DNA from: Nemorincola sp044225795
GTDB taxonomy: Bacteria; Bacteroidota; Bacteroidia; Chitinophagales; Chitinophagaceae
Assembly (NCBI GenBank): GCA_044225795.1
Contig: JBGAIF010000005.1
Coordinates: 1 to 64,000, forward strand
Length of the DNA: 64,000 bases
Direction: 5' to 3'
How positions within the stretch are numbered: position 1 is the stretch's first letter; every line of letters starts with the position of its first letter. The notes beneath the pieces were generated by a model, which saw nothing but the letters and a program-made list of their open reading frames with translations, did no database searches and was not told the DNA's origin. The position numbers were made by a program, and so were the translations under genes. Shown one piece after another: positions 24,262 through 33,647 of this stretch.

Positions 24262-27200
24262 TCACCAGATCTCGATCTTTTGCCTGAAAATAGCATCCCC
24301 TGCACTTACTTTCACCATGTAGCTACCTCTTGCTACGTCAGACAGATCAAATAGGATCTTCTGGGCATGGTTATCGGTAGCTGTTTTTTGTACGATCACT
24401 TTTCCTAACATATCCATTATGGTAACGACAGCTACTGATGCCGTAGATGGTATCTCCACCACAAACTGGCCGACTGAAGGATTTGGATATACCTTAAATG
24501 CATCCGGGTTTGTTACAGAACCAACAAGTGTCTTACAAACTGACACCGGGTTGACCCTAATTGTGCGATGCGCATTTGCAGGTCCGCACGGCGTGGTTAT
24601 TGTGAAGCTTACAATAGCGGTACCCGGTGCTACACCTGTTACAACGCCTGCTGCGGAAATGGTTGCCACTCCCGGATCACTGCTACTCCATGTGCCACCG
24701 GTTGCGGTATCAACCAGGGTGATGGTATAACCTACACAAACACTGTCAATGCCTGTTATCGCGCTTACTGCTGGCAATCCGAGAATCATCTCGTCAATAG
24801 TCTTAGTATCTGTACCACAAATGTTGGTAACGCTGTATGAGATAGTAGAAGTACCTGCAGACACCCCGGATATAGCACCCGTGCTTGCATCAATTGTTGC
24901 CACCGATGGGCTGCCACTTGCCCAACTACCACCTGAAACTGAACTGGACATTGCCTCGGAAGCACCCACACACACAAATGACGGTCCGCTGAGGGCACCT
25001 GCAAAAGGTAGTGGATTTACCGTGATCGGTTTTGTCACCTTACATCCGGTGGACAAAGCATAAGTTATCGTGGCAGAACCTGCCGCTATCCCTGACACAA
25101 GGCCGCTGGAAGAACCAATTGTAGCTGTTGGTGTGCTGCTGCTGACCCAGGTCCCACCCACAGGGCTATCGGACAATAAGGTTGTCGTGCCAACACATAC
25201 GCCTGATGCACCGGATATCGCAGCAGGCATCGGATTAACGGTTACCGTCACTGAAGCCGAACACCCGGTTGACAACACATATGCAATGCTTGAAGTGCCT
25301 GCTGTTACACCACTCACCACTCCTGAAGATGTACCAACGGTTGCAATTGAAGTTGCGCTGCTACTCCACGAACCACCTGTAGTAATATCGCTAAGATTTG
25401 TAGTAAAGCCAGCGCATACCTGGTTAGTTCCGGTAATAACAGCGGGCAACGGATTAACAGTCACCAAGGCAGTTGCGTAACAGCCTGTAGATAATGTATA
25501 GCTGATAGCAACGCTGCCATTGGATACTCCGGAAACAAGACCGGATGTAGAACCGACAGTGGCAACAGAAGTAGCGCCGGAACTCCAGTCGCCACCGGAA
25601 GTGGCATCACTGAGCGTAAGCGACGCACCTACACATATGGCACCGGCGCCGGTTACAACCGCAGGGCTGTTATTCACAGTAATAGTCTTATAGGCCTCGC
25701 ACCCCGTAGAAAGCTTGTATGTAACAATAGCCGTACCGCCGGAAACACCGTTCACAATACCCGAGCCTGCACCAACAGTAGCTACAACAGTATTGCCGCT
25801 TGCCCATGTGCCAACTCCGGCGTCGCTCAATGTTATTGAAGCAGAACTACATACTGAGGATGGTCCGGAAATGATACCCGGAAGCGGATTGACGGTGACT
25901 ACCGCGGTCACTTTACAACCTGTACCCAATGTGTATGCGATGGTAGATGTTCCGGGGATCAGTCCGGAAACCAGTCCGGAACCATCTATAGATGCCACGC
26001 TGGTATTGCTGCTGCTCCAGGTGCCGCCGGTTGTTGCATTACTTAACTGAGTCGATCCCGTTGAACATGCCGACTTTGTACCGGTTATAGTTCCCGGTAG
26101 CGGATCTACTGTGAACAATAAATATGATTCGCAACCTGAAGTTAACCGGTAAGTGATCATTGTAGTGCCGGCAGACAAGCCGGAAACAAGAGCGGAAACA
26201 GACCCGATTGTAGCCACAGTCGTTGTGCTGCTGCTCCACTTACCTCCCGATGTCGGGTCACTGAGTGATGTAGACGACAGTTCACATACCGCAGTCGATC
26301 CTGTGATGGCTGCAGGAGATGTGTTCACAGTAACTGATTTAGTGGTGCTGCACCCGGTAGGTAAATAATATGTAATTATGGCCGTACCTGCGCTCAAACC
26401 GGTAACATCACCCGTTACAGTAACAGCCACGATCGTATTAGCGCTGCTCCAGGTACCTCCACCCGAATTAGTGTACGTTGTCATTATTCCGGTGCAAATA
26501 GCGGCAGGGCCGGAAATAGCTGATGGTAAAGGATCTACGGTAGCTGTTACTACAGTAGCGCAACCCGTTACGGGCAATGTGTACGTTATCAATGATGTTC
26601 CCGAACCTACACCGGTCAATAAACCCGACGAGCTGCTCACTGTGGCAACGCTCGTATTGCTGCTTAACCACGTTCCACCTCCTCCGTCAGAGAGTGCGGA
26701 TGAGGCACTGACACAAACCTCCAGGGACCCGGATACGGAACCCGGCGAAGGATTGACGGTGATCGTTTTTATGGCACTGCAGCCTGTAGAAAGAGAGTAT
26801 GATACAATAGCTGTACCAGCAGTAAGCGCGTTGACAATTCCGGATGAAGAACCGATCGTGATGTTGCCACTCGGAGAGTTCCACGTACCTGTTCCGGTAG
26901 CATCGCTCAGCGTTATTGAACCGGCCTCACAAACAACAGACGCTCCTGAAATGGCCGCTGGAGAAGGATATACGGTCACTGCGGTAGTAACAGAACAACC
27001 ACTACCTAAAGAATACGTGATGGTAGCAGAACCCAAAACAACTCCGGTGACCAACCCACTTGTTAAACCTACAGTTGCGATGGAGGTATTGCTACTTATC
27101 CATGTACCGCCTCCGGCATCACTGAGGGCCGTCTGCGATCCGGTGCAGGCATTGGTACTACCCGTGATAGCCGACGGTGCTGATACTACAGACATGATCA

Positions 27201-30200
27201 CAGATGCCACACATCCTGTGGGCATAGTGTAGTCTATGACGCTCGTACCCGCTACAAAAGTGTTCACAAATCCCGAAGTCGACCCAATGGTAGCAACGGC
27301 TGTATTACTACTGCTCCACTTACCACCATTGGTCGCATCAGACAATGTAGTGGTAAGTCCCGCGCAGAGTGAAGTCGTTCCTGTAATAGGAGACAAGGCG
27401 TTCACAGTTACGGCCTGCGTGGCTTTACAGCCAGAAGCAAGTGTATATGTTATCGTAGCAGATCCGGTAGATACGCCTGTTACCACACCGCTGGACAATC
27501 CAACCGTTGCGATGGCCGTGTTGCCACTATTCCAGGTACCACCACCCGCGTCTGACAGAGTCAATGTGAGTCCCTTACACAATAGACCTGCACCCGTGAT
27601 AGCACCGGCGGCAGGACTCACTGTGACCACCTTTGTGGCAGCACAGCCTGTGCCAATCGTATAAGATATGGTAGATGTACCTGTAGTTCCGCCGGAAACG
27701 ATCCCCGAACTTGGCCCTACCGTTGCCACTGTTGTGTTTGTGCTGGTCCATGTTCCGCCGCCAGATGCATCAGACAGATTCGTTGTAGACCCTCCGCATA
27801 CCGAAAGTGTACCAGTAATGGTAGCAGGCAATGGATTAACTGTAACGAGTGTCGTAGCCCGGCAACCTGAGACCGTATAAGTAACGGTAGCGGTTCCCGA
27901 AAGATTTCCGGTTACTATTCCGGACGTACCTACAGACACCACAACTGTAGAACTGGTTGACCAAACCCCACCGGGTGTGGCATCGGTAAGTGCCGTAGTA
28001 GAGCCTGAACAAACCACATTTGTCCCCGATATGGATGCCGGTGCGGGGTTAACCGTTGCCACCTTAAGTGCAGTGCACCCGGTTGAGGTCACGGTATACG
28101 TCACCGTTGTGGTGCCTGATGACACTCCGCTCAGCACTCCTGAAGAATTTATTGTAGCTACTGACGTGTTAGAAACAGACCACGTGCCTCCGCCGGTAAT
28201 ATCCGACAGTCCCGTTGTTGCTCCCTCACAAACACTTGCTGTTCCATTTATAGCTCCTGGCAACAGATTTACCGTCACTGAAGCAGTGGTTTTACACGCC
28301 GTAACAGGCAATGTATACGTAATATTCACAATGCCGAAAGTACCCACACCGCTAACAATTCCAGAAGTAGCCCCTACTGTTGCCACCGTAGTATTACTAC
28401 TCGACCATGTACCACCTCCAGCGTCTGTAAGTGCCGTTGTCTGACCGGAACAAACATTAAAAGCTCCGGTGATCGACGATGGTAATGGATTTACAGTATA
28501 CACGGTTGTATTGATACATCCTGAATTTAATGTGTAGGTAATAGTAGATGTCCCTGCTAATACAGCATTTACAAACCCTCCGGGCGTGATCGTAGCAATA
28601 CTTGTATTGCTGCTTAACCACGTACCCGAGGGAGTTGCATCACTCAGGGAACTTACTCCGCCCTGGCATACTGATGTAATACCCGATATGCTTGCCGGCA
28701 GAGGATTGACCGTAACAGTAGAGAAAGAGATACATCCCGTGGATGGAAGCGTGTACGTCACAAATGTTGTTCCGGCAACAATACCCGAAACATCACCCGT
28801 ACTATTCACCGTTGCAATGGTGGTATTGCCACTGCTCCAGTTACCACCGCCGGTGGAGTGGCTCAGCGATGTCACAAGGCCCTCACATACCGTCCGCGTA
28901 CCTGTTATAGATGGAGGAACTGCATATACTGACATCAGGAATGTAGAACTACACCCTGTTGATAATTTATAACTGATTGTAGCCGTGCCACCAGAAACAC
29001 CCGTCACTACCCCGCTCGATGAACCAACAACGGCTATTGACGTGGAGCTACTGCTCCAGTTTCCTGTTCCGGTGGCGTCACTCAATGTTGTTGTGAGATT
29101 CGGACAAACTATATTATTACCGGTAATAGCTGCCGGCAATGGGTTTACCGTGACCACAACAGATGTCAGGCATCCGGTACCCAGCGTATAGGTGATACCT
29201 GCAGTGCCTGCAGACACGCCACTCACTATGCCGCTACCTGACCCTACTGTTGCTACAGCAGTATTGCTGCTCTGCCATGTGCCACCTCCTCCATCGCTTA
29301 ACGCAGTAGTACCTGAAACACAGACGTTGAGCGTACCTACAATATTAGGAGGAAGAGGGTTGACAGTGACAGGGGCAGACACCTTGCATCCTGTAGACGA
29401 AAGCGTAAAAGTAATAGAGGATGTACCGGATGAAACCCCGCTGACAACTCCTGTGCCACTACCGATGGTAGCAATAGTTGTTGCACTGCTGGTCCATGTT
29501 CCCGAACCACTTGAATTGCTTAATGTAGTTGTTAGTCCCTGGCATACCGCCGATGTTCCCGATATAGATGCCGGCCCGGGAGTCACAGTCACTGTTGTGG
29601 TCAGAGTTCCGGCGCAATAGACGTAGCTGATCGTAGATGTTCCAACGGCAACGCCTGTTACCACACCCGAAGTACCCACAGTGGCAACACCGGTTGAAGA
29701 ACTAGACCATGTACCGCCACCGGCAGATGTGCTCAAACTTGTAGTGGCGCCGGGGCATACCGTTGTTGTACCGGAAATAGACCCGCCGCCACTCTCGCTG
29801 ATCACCAGGCTCTGCAAATTCCAGAGGTCGCCTGCGTCTGCGCTGAAGCTATAGTTAGTAAGGTTCACAGCCGTGTATATAGTCACACTGCCGGTGCCAG
29901 ACGAAGGTGCCACCCACGTGATATCCTGCACATAGGTAGAGCCTGAACCACCCGAACCTGTTGTAGGGCTGAGGTAATTGCTGGGCTCCACGCACGTAAC
30001 ACCACTATAGGTGCCCACATGTGAGCCACTTGGTGCCGTAAATGAGCCCTTGCTTGTCGTCCCCCCGGTACCTACCGCTGAAAGTTGGTATCCCCATTTA
30101 GAAAGTGTTGTTGACCCTGTATTCGTTGCAGTGATCCTGATCGTGTAGGTATTGCCTCCTACATACACACACGTAGGCGACCCTGACGACAGTAATTGAA

Positions 30201-30381
30201 GTGTTATTGTGGTGCTGCTGGTGGCAGAGGTACCGTGACATCCACTGCCCCCACAACCTGAGGACCCACTGGCACCCGTACGGTCACCATATCCACTGAA
30301 CCCAATACCGTTGAACCAACTGGAAAGCGTCAGGAACAGGAAAACACCTGATAGTGTGAATAGTATAAGTTTCTTTTTCAT
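24262..30381 (-). CDS. Giant T9SS-secreted protein: Reeler/anchor-V-like N-terminus plus about 24 Big-type domains
   Basis: I start at ATG 30381 (MKKKLILFTL), which opens a normal signal peptide; a start at 30411 would overlap the promoter. The 2039-residue product has a first domain (about 25-195) with GCGGSGCHG (Cys43, Cys48, His49) and a beta-sandwich like Reeler or choice-of-anchor domains. About 24 tandem Big-type repeats of 70-76 residues follow, each built on ISGTxxVCxGxTTxLSDATGGGTWSS, then VATV, then GVSxGTxxITYTL, then GCxxTxxVTVNPLP. The protein ends in a T9SS sorting domain (VYPNPSVGQFVVEIP to IEIW). Two conserved cysteines per repeat may form a disulfide. It probably projects from the cell surface as an adhesin or matrix protein. 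Confidence 0.88.
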   Translation of the reverse strand: MKKKLILFTLSGVFLFLTLSSWFNGIGFSGYGDRTGASGSSGCGGSGCHGTSATSSTTITLQLLSSGSPTCVYVGGNTYTIRITATNTGSTTLSKWGYQLSAVGTGGTTSKGSFTAPSGSHVGTYSGVTCVEPSNYLSPTTGSGGSGSTYVQDITWVAPSSGTGSVTIYTAVNLTNYSFSADAGDLWNLQSLVISESGGGSISGTTTVCPGATTSLSTSAGGGTWSSSSTGVATVGTSGVVTGVAVGTSTISYVYCAGTLTTTVTVTPGPASISGTSAVCQGLTTTLSNSSGSGTWTSSATTIATIGSGTGVVSGVSSGTSSITFTLSSTGCKVSAPVTVNPLPPNIVGTLNVCVSGTTALSDGGGGTWQSSNTAVATVGSGSGIVSGVSAGTAGITYTLGTGCLTSVVVTVNPLPAAITGNNIVCPNLTTTLSDATGTGNWSSSSTSIAVVGSSSGVVTGVSGGTATISYKLSTGCSSTFLMSVYAVPPSITGTRTVCEGLVTSLSHSTGGGNWSSGNTTIATVNSTGDVSGIVAGTTFVTYTLPSTGCISFSTVTVNPLPASISGITSVCQGGVSSLSDATPSGTWLSSNTSIATITPGGFVNAVLAGTSTITYTLNSGCINTTVYTVNPLPSSITGAFNVCSGQTTALTDAGGGTWSSSNTTVATVGATSGIVSGVGTFGIVNITYTLPVTACKTTASVTVNLLPGAINGTASVCEGATTGLSDITGGGTWSVSNTSVATINSSGVLSGVSSGTTTVTYTVTSTGCTALKVATVNPAPASISGTNVVCSGSTTALTDATPGGVWSTSSTVVVSVGTSGIVTGNLSGTATVTYTVSGCRATTLVTVNPLPATITGTLSVCGGSTTNLSDASGGGTWTSTNTTVATVGPSSGIVSGGTTGTSTISYTIGTGCAATKVVTVSPAAGAITGAGLLCKGLTLTLSDAGGGTWNSGNTAIATVGLSSGVVTGVSTGSATITYTLASGCKATQAVTVNALSPITGTTSLCAGLTTTLSDATNGGKWSSSNTAVATIGSTSGFVNTFVAGTSVIDYTMPTGCVASVIMSVVSAPSAITGSTNACTGSQTALSDAGGGTWISSNTSIATVGLTSGLVTGVVLGSATITYSLGSGCSVTTAVTVYPSPAAISGASVVCEAGSITLSDATGTGTWNSPSGNITIGSSSGIVNALTAGTAIVSYSLSTGCSAIKTITVNPSPGSVSGSLEVCVSASSALSDGGGGTWLSSNTSVATVSSSSGLLTGVGSGTSLITYTLPVTGCATVVTATVDPLPSAISGPAAICTGIMTTYTNSGGGTWSSANTIVAVTVTGDVTGLSAGTAIITYYLPTGCSTTKSVTVNTSPAAITGSTAVCELSSTSLSDPTSGGKWSSSTTTVATIGSVSALVSGLSAGTTMITYRLTSGCESYLLFTVDPLPGTITGTKSACSTGSTQLSNATTGGTWSSSNTSVASIDGSGLVSGLIPGTSTIAYTLGTGCKVTAVVTVNPLPGIISGPSSVCSSASITLSDAGVGTWASGNTVVATVGAGSGIVNGVSGGTAIVTYKLSTGCEAYKTITVNNSPAVVTGAGAICVGASLTLSDATSGGDWSSGATSVATVGSTSGLVSGVSNGSVAISYTLSTGCYATALVTVNPLPAVITGTNQVCAGFTTNLSDITTGGSWSSSATSIATVGTSSGVVSGVTAGTSSIAYVLSTGCSASVTVTVNPMPAAISGASGVCVGTTTLLSDSPVGGTWVSSSTPTATIGSSSGLVSGIAAGSATITYALSTGCKVTKPITVNPLPFAGALSGPSFVCVGASEAMSSSVSGGSWASGSPSVATIDASTGAISGVSAGTSTISYSVTNICGTDTKTIDEMILGLPAVSAITGIDSVCVGYTITLVDTATGGTWSSSDPGVATISAAGVVTGVAPGTAIVSFTITTPCGPANAHRTIRVNPVSVCKTLVGSVTNPDAFKVYPNPSVGQFVVEIPSTASVAVVTIMDMLGKVIVQKTATDNHAQKILFDLSDVARGSYMVKVSAGDAIFRQKIEIW
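24545..29785 (-). repeat. Tandem array of about 24 Big-type domain repeats (coding)
   Basis: Units of about 210-230 bp code for Big-type Ig-like domains. I counted 24 by the recurring V/I-C-x-G and GTW/GNW cores. Units are diverged at the nucleotide level, with no long exact repeats noticed, so the array is old or under diversifying drift. The last two units, near the C-terminus, differ (NICGT and TPCGP types) and resemble units of the giant protein at 39846-50030. Confidence 0.85.
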
Positions 30382-30408
30382 GTTAAACTGTTTTATTTCA
30401 AAGAGTCT

Positions 30409-30440
30409 CAAATATAGGTGTATATACTTCTACATACAAA
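30409..30440 (-). promoter_or_regulatory. Promoter of the 2039-aa adhesin gene
   Basis: On the minus strand the -33 box TTTG (30440-30437) and the -7 box TATATTTG (30416-30409) are separated by 20 nt, a good match to the Bacteroidetes consensus. The leader to ATG 30381 would be about 20 nt. Confidence 0.7.
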
Positions 30441-30605
30441 ACACGCATTTCTCGAATTAAATATCCGATCAAATTAGTGATCGGCAAACTACATACTGAC
30501 GGATAAGTAATCTATACAGACAAATAAGGATTACCACACGACAAGCCGGAGCCGGGCAATTTTATTAACTGAAAGTTTAGATAGTGGCAGGAATAGTGTA
30601 AAAGA

Positions 30606-30649
30606 AGATCCGGATGCTCATGCACATAACATATAAGACATCCGGATCT
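30606..30649. repeat. 11-bp inverted repeat around a 22-nt loop
   Basis: AGATCCGGATG (30606-30616) and CATCCGGATCT (30639-30649) are exactly complementary. Each arm contains the palindrome ATCCGGAT. With no T-run after it, the structure looks more like a paired operator or a structured RNA than a terminator. Confidence 0.75.
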
Positions 30650-30674
30650 GAGAATTTCCCTATAATATAAGGTC

Positions 30675-30777
30675 TATAGGGGCTGGTTAACTTTTACTTT
30701 TTGCTGGTTTACAGATAAGATATTGCCTGGGTCAAATAAACGTACGCTTTAGAAATCAAGAGTTTATAGGGGCTGGT
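30675..30777 (+). repeat. Pair of 13-bp direct repeats (TATAGGGGCTGGT)
   Basis: Exact copies lie at 30675-30687 and 30765-30777, start to start 90 bp. A degenerate third version (CGATAGGGCCT) follows near 30803. They may be operator sites for a regulator of one of the two divergent genes, or remains of a local duplication. Confidence 0.65.
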
Positions 30778-31041
30778 CTATGAATATTCTTCAGGATTCC
30801 GGTCGATAGGGCCTATGCTCGTCTTGGGTCTACAGAATTAATTTTTCTTTCGGGTCTTTTCGGTAAACAGAATTCTAAAAAGGGTTTAAAGCAGAAGGGT
30901 TAATGGTATCTGAATTTCTTATGTAAAAGTACTATCGCTAGTAACGAGATGTAATAGTATAAATACCCTTTTCCCAATTAAGCATAAATACCTAATTTTA
31001 GTAGTGCCCTTTCGCTAATATTACATTAATAACTGTTCCGT

Positions 31042-33012
31042 ATGTTTCGGGCAATAAGATCAGACCGGCTCCGCATTTTGTTAATGACCTGCATCCTGGT
31101 GCTTTCGTACCAGGTGCGAAGCATTGCGCAGGGGATATTTGATACTAAGCTAAAACTGGACACTGTCGGGATGAGCCAGTTATTGTACAGAGCCCGCATA
31201 GCAGACGCCGACAGTGCAATAAGAATATATAAACTCGTACTCCAGAAATGTATTGAAGCCAAGTATCCCGATGGTGCCGGCAATGCACTTATGGATATCG
31301 GGCAGAAGTACCTGGACAAAGGAAAATTCCAGGATGGCCTCAACTACTTTCGCCAGGCATTCCATTGGTGCCTCAGTTCAAGCAATAAGGAAGACATCGC
31401 TACTTGTTATAACTGTATTGGCCTGGCGTATTTCTATCTCGGCAATTATGTGCAGGCCACAGATAACTATTACACCGCCATCTGGGAACTAAACAAGGCA
31501 AATAAGAAAGTATCACTTACGGGAGTTGATATTTACAGCAACCTTGCTGTAATTAATCTGCGGCTAAAACAAAATGCGCAGGCACTCAACTACTTTAATG
31601 AAGCCGAAAAGATAGCTCGTAATGGTAATTATAATTATCAGTTGGCTATGGTGCTTATCAATAAAGGAGAGTACTATCTCGATCAGAAGATGACAGACAG
31701 TGCGCGCGCCAACTTTTTTGAAGCATTGGATATATCTAAAAGAATGAACAAGATATATCTGCAGGCATATGCCAATGAACAGATCGGTAAGACTTTCCTT
31801 AGTTCCGAAAAATACAAAGAAGCGCTTCCTTACCTGCAATTATCCATAGAACTTGCAGAGAACAGGTTCAACTATGTTGTGATCGATGCTTCTCTCGCAT
31901 TGGGTGAGGCGTTATTGCGCCTGGGCAATTATAATGATGCGGAACGAATCCTGGTTGAAAACCTAAGAAACGCGGCTGCCGCTAATCTGAAGGACAATAC
32001 CATTAACGGATATATGACACTTAGTGAGGTATACAAGGCGAAAGGTGATTACAAGAATGCTATGGCTTCCCTGGAGACTGCGTCAACACTAAAAGACTCC
32101 CTGACAAGCATAGAAAAGACCAAGGCCATCAACCAGATGGAGATCAAGTATCAGAGCTCGGAAAAAGACAAACAATTAGTACAAAACCAACTTCTTATCG
32201 CACAGCAAAAGAACAAGATAGCCAAAAAGAATCTATGGATCGCGGTGATCGCCGGCAGCATTGTCCTGCTGATACTCATACTACTGGGCATTTACAGAAA
32301 CACAAGGCACAAGCAACGCCTGCAGACAGAACAGATCAGGTCGCTGCAACAAGAGAACAGGATCGGCATACTGAAAGCTATTGTGCATGGTGAGGACAAT
32401 GAACGGCAAAGAATAGCCCGCGAACTTCATGACGGCATTGGTGGCATGATATCCGCTGTAATGATGAGGTTTATGACGCTAAGGCATAACAACCGGGATC
32501 TGACACGTGACCCGGCATATCACGAGGTCATTGATATGCTCGAAGAAATGGCTCACGAAGTAAGGCAGACCGCGCATAACCTGATGCCTGAGGTATTATT
32601 GAAACAAAGCTTACCGGATGCGTTGAGGTCTTACTGCAACCATGTTCAGGATGGAAGCTCCTTAACAATAGACCTTCAATGCTACGGTTCATTCCATAAT
32701 ATTTCACAGGACTTTAAGCTGAATATCTATCGTATATTACAGGAGTTGATAAAGAACATACTCCAGCATGCCCGGGCCAGCCACGCGCTCGTGCAGTTAC
32801 AACTTTACGAACAGATGCTGACCATCACCGTTGAAGATAACGGCATCGGTTTCAACACCGGCCAGATACAGCACGGATTGGGACTGCACAATCTACAGAC
32901 CCGTATCAGGAGCCTGGACGGAAACTATACATTTGAATCGGAGCCCGGGAAGGGAACATCGGTATACATGGAATTTGACATGAAAAGCGTAGCCTTAAAC
33001 GAAACAGTATGA
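31042..33012 (+). CDS. TPR sensor histidine kinase (HisKA_3 type)
   Basis: The 656-residue kinase has an N-terminal signal or anchor, a periplasmic TPR region (about 40-360), a coiled segment, and a membrane helix (about 399-420, WIAVIAGSIVLLILILLGIY). The cytoplasmic part has a HisKA_3 dimerisation helix with phosphoacceptor His463 in RIARELHDGIGG. The HATPase domain has an N-box near ELIKNILQHA, DNGIGF as G1 and GLGLHNLQTRI as G2. HisKA_3 kinases normally phosphorylate NarL-type regulators, and exactly such a gene follows with a 4-bp ATGA overlap. The TPRs suggest that a protein or peptide in the periplasm is sensed. Confidence 0.92.
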   Translation: MFRAIRSDRLRILLMTCILVLSYQVRSIAQGIFDTKLKLDTVGMSQLLYRARIADADSAIRIYKLVLQKCIEAKYPDGAGNALMDIGQKYLDKGKFQDGLNYFRQAFHWCLSSSNKEDIATCYNCIGLAYFYLGNYVQATDNYYTAIWELNKANKKVSLTGVDIYSNLAVINLRLKQNAQALNYFNEAEKIARNGNYNYQLAMVLINKGEYYLDQKMTDSARANFFEALDISKRMNKIYLQAYANEQIGKTFLSSEKYKEALPYLQLSIELAENRFNYVVIDASLALGEALLRLGNYNDAERILVENLRNAAAANLKDNTINGYMTLSEVYKAKGDYKNAMASLETASTLKDSLTSIEKTKAINQMEIKYQSSEKDKQLVQNQLLIAQQKNKIAKKNLWIAVIAGSIVLLILILLGIYRNTRHKQRLQTEQIRSLQQENRIGILKAIVHGEDNERQRIARELHDGIGGMISAVMMRFMTLRHNNRDLTRDPAYHEVIDMLEEMAHEVRQTAHNLMPEVLLKQSLPDALRSYCNHVQDGSSLTIDLQCYGSFHNISQDFKLNIYRILQELIKNILQHARASHALVQLQLYEQMLTITVEDNGIGFNTGQIQHGLGLHNLQTRIRSLDGNYTFESEPGKGTSVYMEFDMKSVALNETV

Positions 33013-33647
33013 AAATAAGAATTGCGATCGCAGACGATCATCCGCTTGTAATAAACGGCCTTCATCACATCTTAAGCAACTGTGACGATATGGAAGTCAT
33101 CGGCAGCTATGCCGATGGGAAAGAACTGTTGGCGGGTATCGTAAAGAACCAACCCGATGTATTACTGCTGGATATACATATGCCCGGTCAAACAGGGGAT
33201 GAAGTTGCTGAGGTGATCAGTGAGAAATATCCGAAGATAAAAATGCTGGCATTGACCAACCTCGACAATGTCTATTATATCAAGAACATGCTGCGAAAGG
33301 GCGTGCATGGATATATTCTTAAGACCACAAGGGAGGAGATCCTGCTTGATGCTATTCGTACGGTATACCGAGGAGAACAGTACCTGGAGCCTGTACTTAA
33401 AGAGAAAGTGATACAGGACGCATTGCTGGCCAAAAGACAAACTGCAGCTACACCTGTCTTGTCGAGAAGAGAGAAGGAGGTACTGCAATACATTGCGTCA
33501 AATCTCACCAGTCAGCAAATAGCGGATAAATTGTTTGTCAGTAAACGTACAATAGACAATCACCGGCTTAGTTTGCTCATGAAACTTGACGCCAGGAACG
33601 TGGCCGCATTAGTAAAAAAGGGTATTCAGCTTGGACTGATCGAATGA
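33009..33647 (+). CDS. NarL/FixJ-family response regulator with LuxR-type HTH
   Basis: The 212-residue regulator has a receiver domain with acidic pocket Asp9/Asp10, phosphoacceptor Asp55 in VLLLDIHMPG, Thr83 and Lys105. The C-terminal LuxR/GerE helix-turn-helix contains LSRREKEVLQYIASNLTSQQ and ADKLFVSKRTIDNHR. It is translationally coupled to the TPR kinase gene (ATGA overlap), which is its evident partner. Its stop codon directly abuts that of the convergent LytTR regulator: the palindrome TGATCA at 33645-33650 holds both stops. Confidence 0.94.
   Translation: MKIRIAIADDHPLVINGLHHILSNCDDMEVIGSYADGKELLAGIVKNQPDVLLLDIHMPGQTGDEVAEVISEKYPKIKMLALTNLDNVYYIKNMLRKGVHGYILKTTREEILLDAIRTVYRGEQYLEPVLKEKVIQDALLAKRQTAATPVLSRREKEVLQYIASNLTSQQIADKLFVSKRTIDNHRLSLLMKLDARNVAALVKKGIQLGLIE

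Larger units (their letters stand above)
30441..31041. other. Long noncoding gap (about 600 bp) with an inverted repeat and a direct repeat
   Basis: No credible reading frame lies between the divergent adhesin and histidine kinase genes. The gap holds an 11-bp inverted repeat (30606-30649) and two copies of a 13-bp direct repeat 90 bp apart (30675 and 30765). The sequence is moderately AT-rich. I found no TAnnTTTG box for the plus-strand kinase gene, so its promoter may be of another class or depend on an activator. Confidence 0.6.

Noticed and set aside
26378..27232. 284-codon plus-strand open frame, and many others opposite the adhesin arrays (for example 49223-49927 minus)
   Set aside because: These are antisense to the Big-repeat genes. 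Their translations are repeated Val/Pro/Thr strings that mirror the repeat unit, without start signals or domains.
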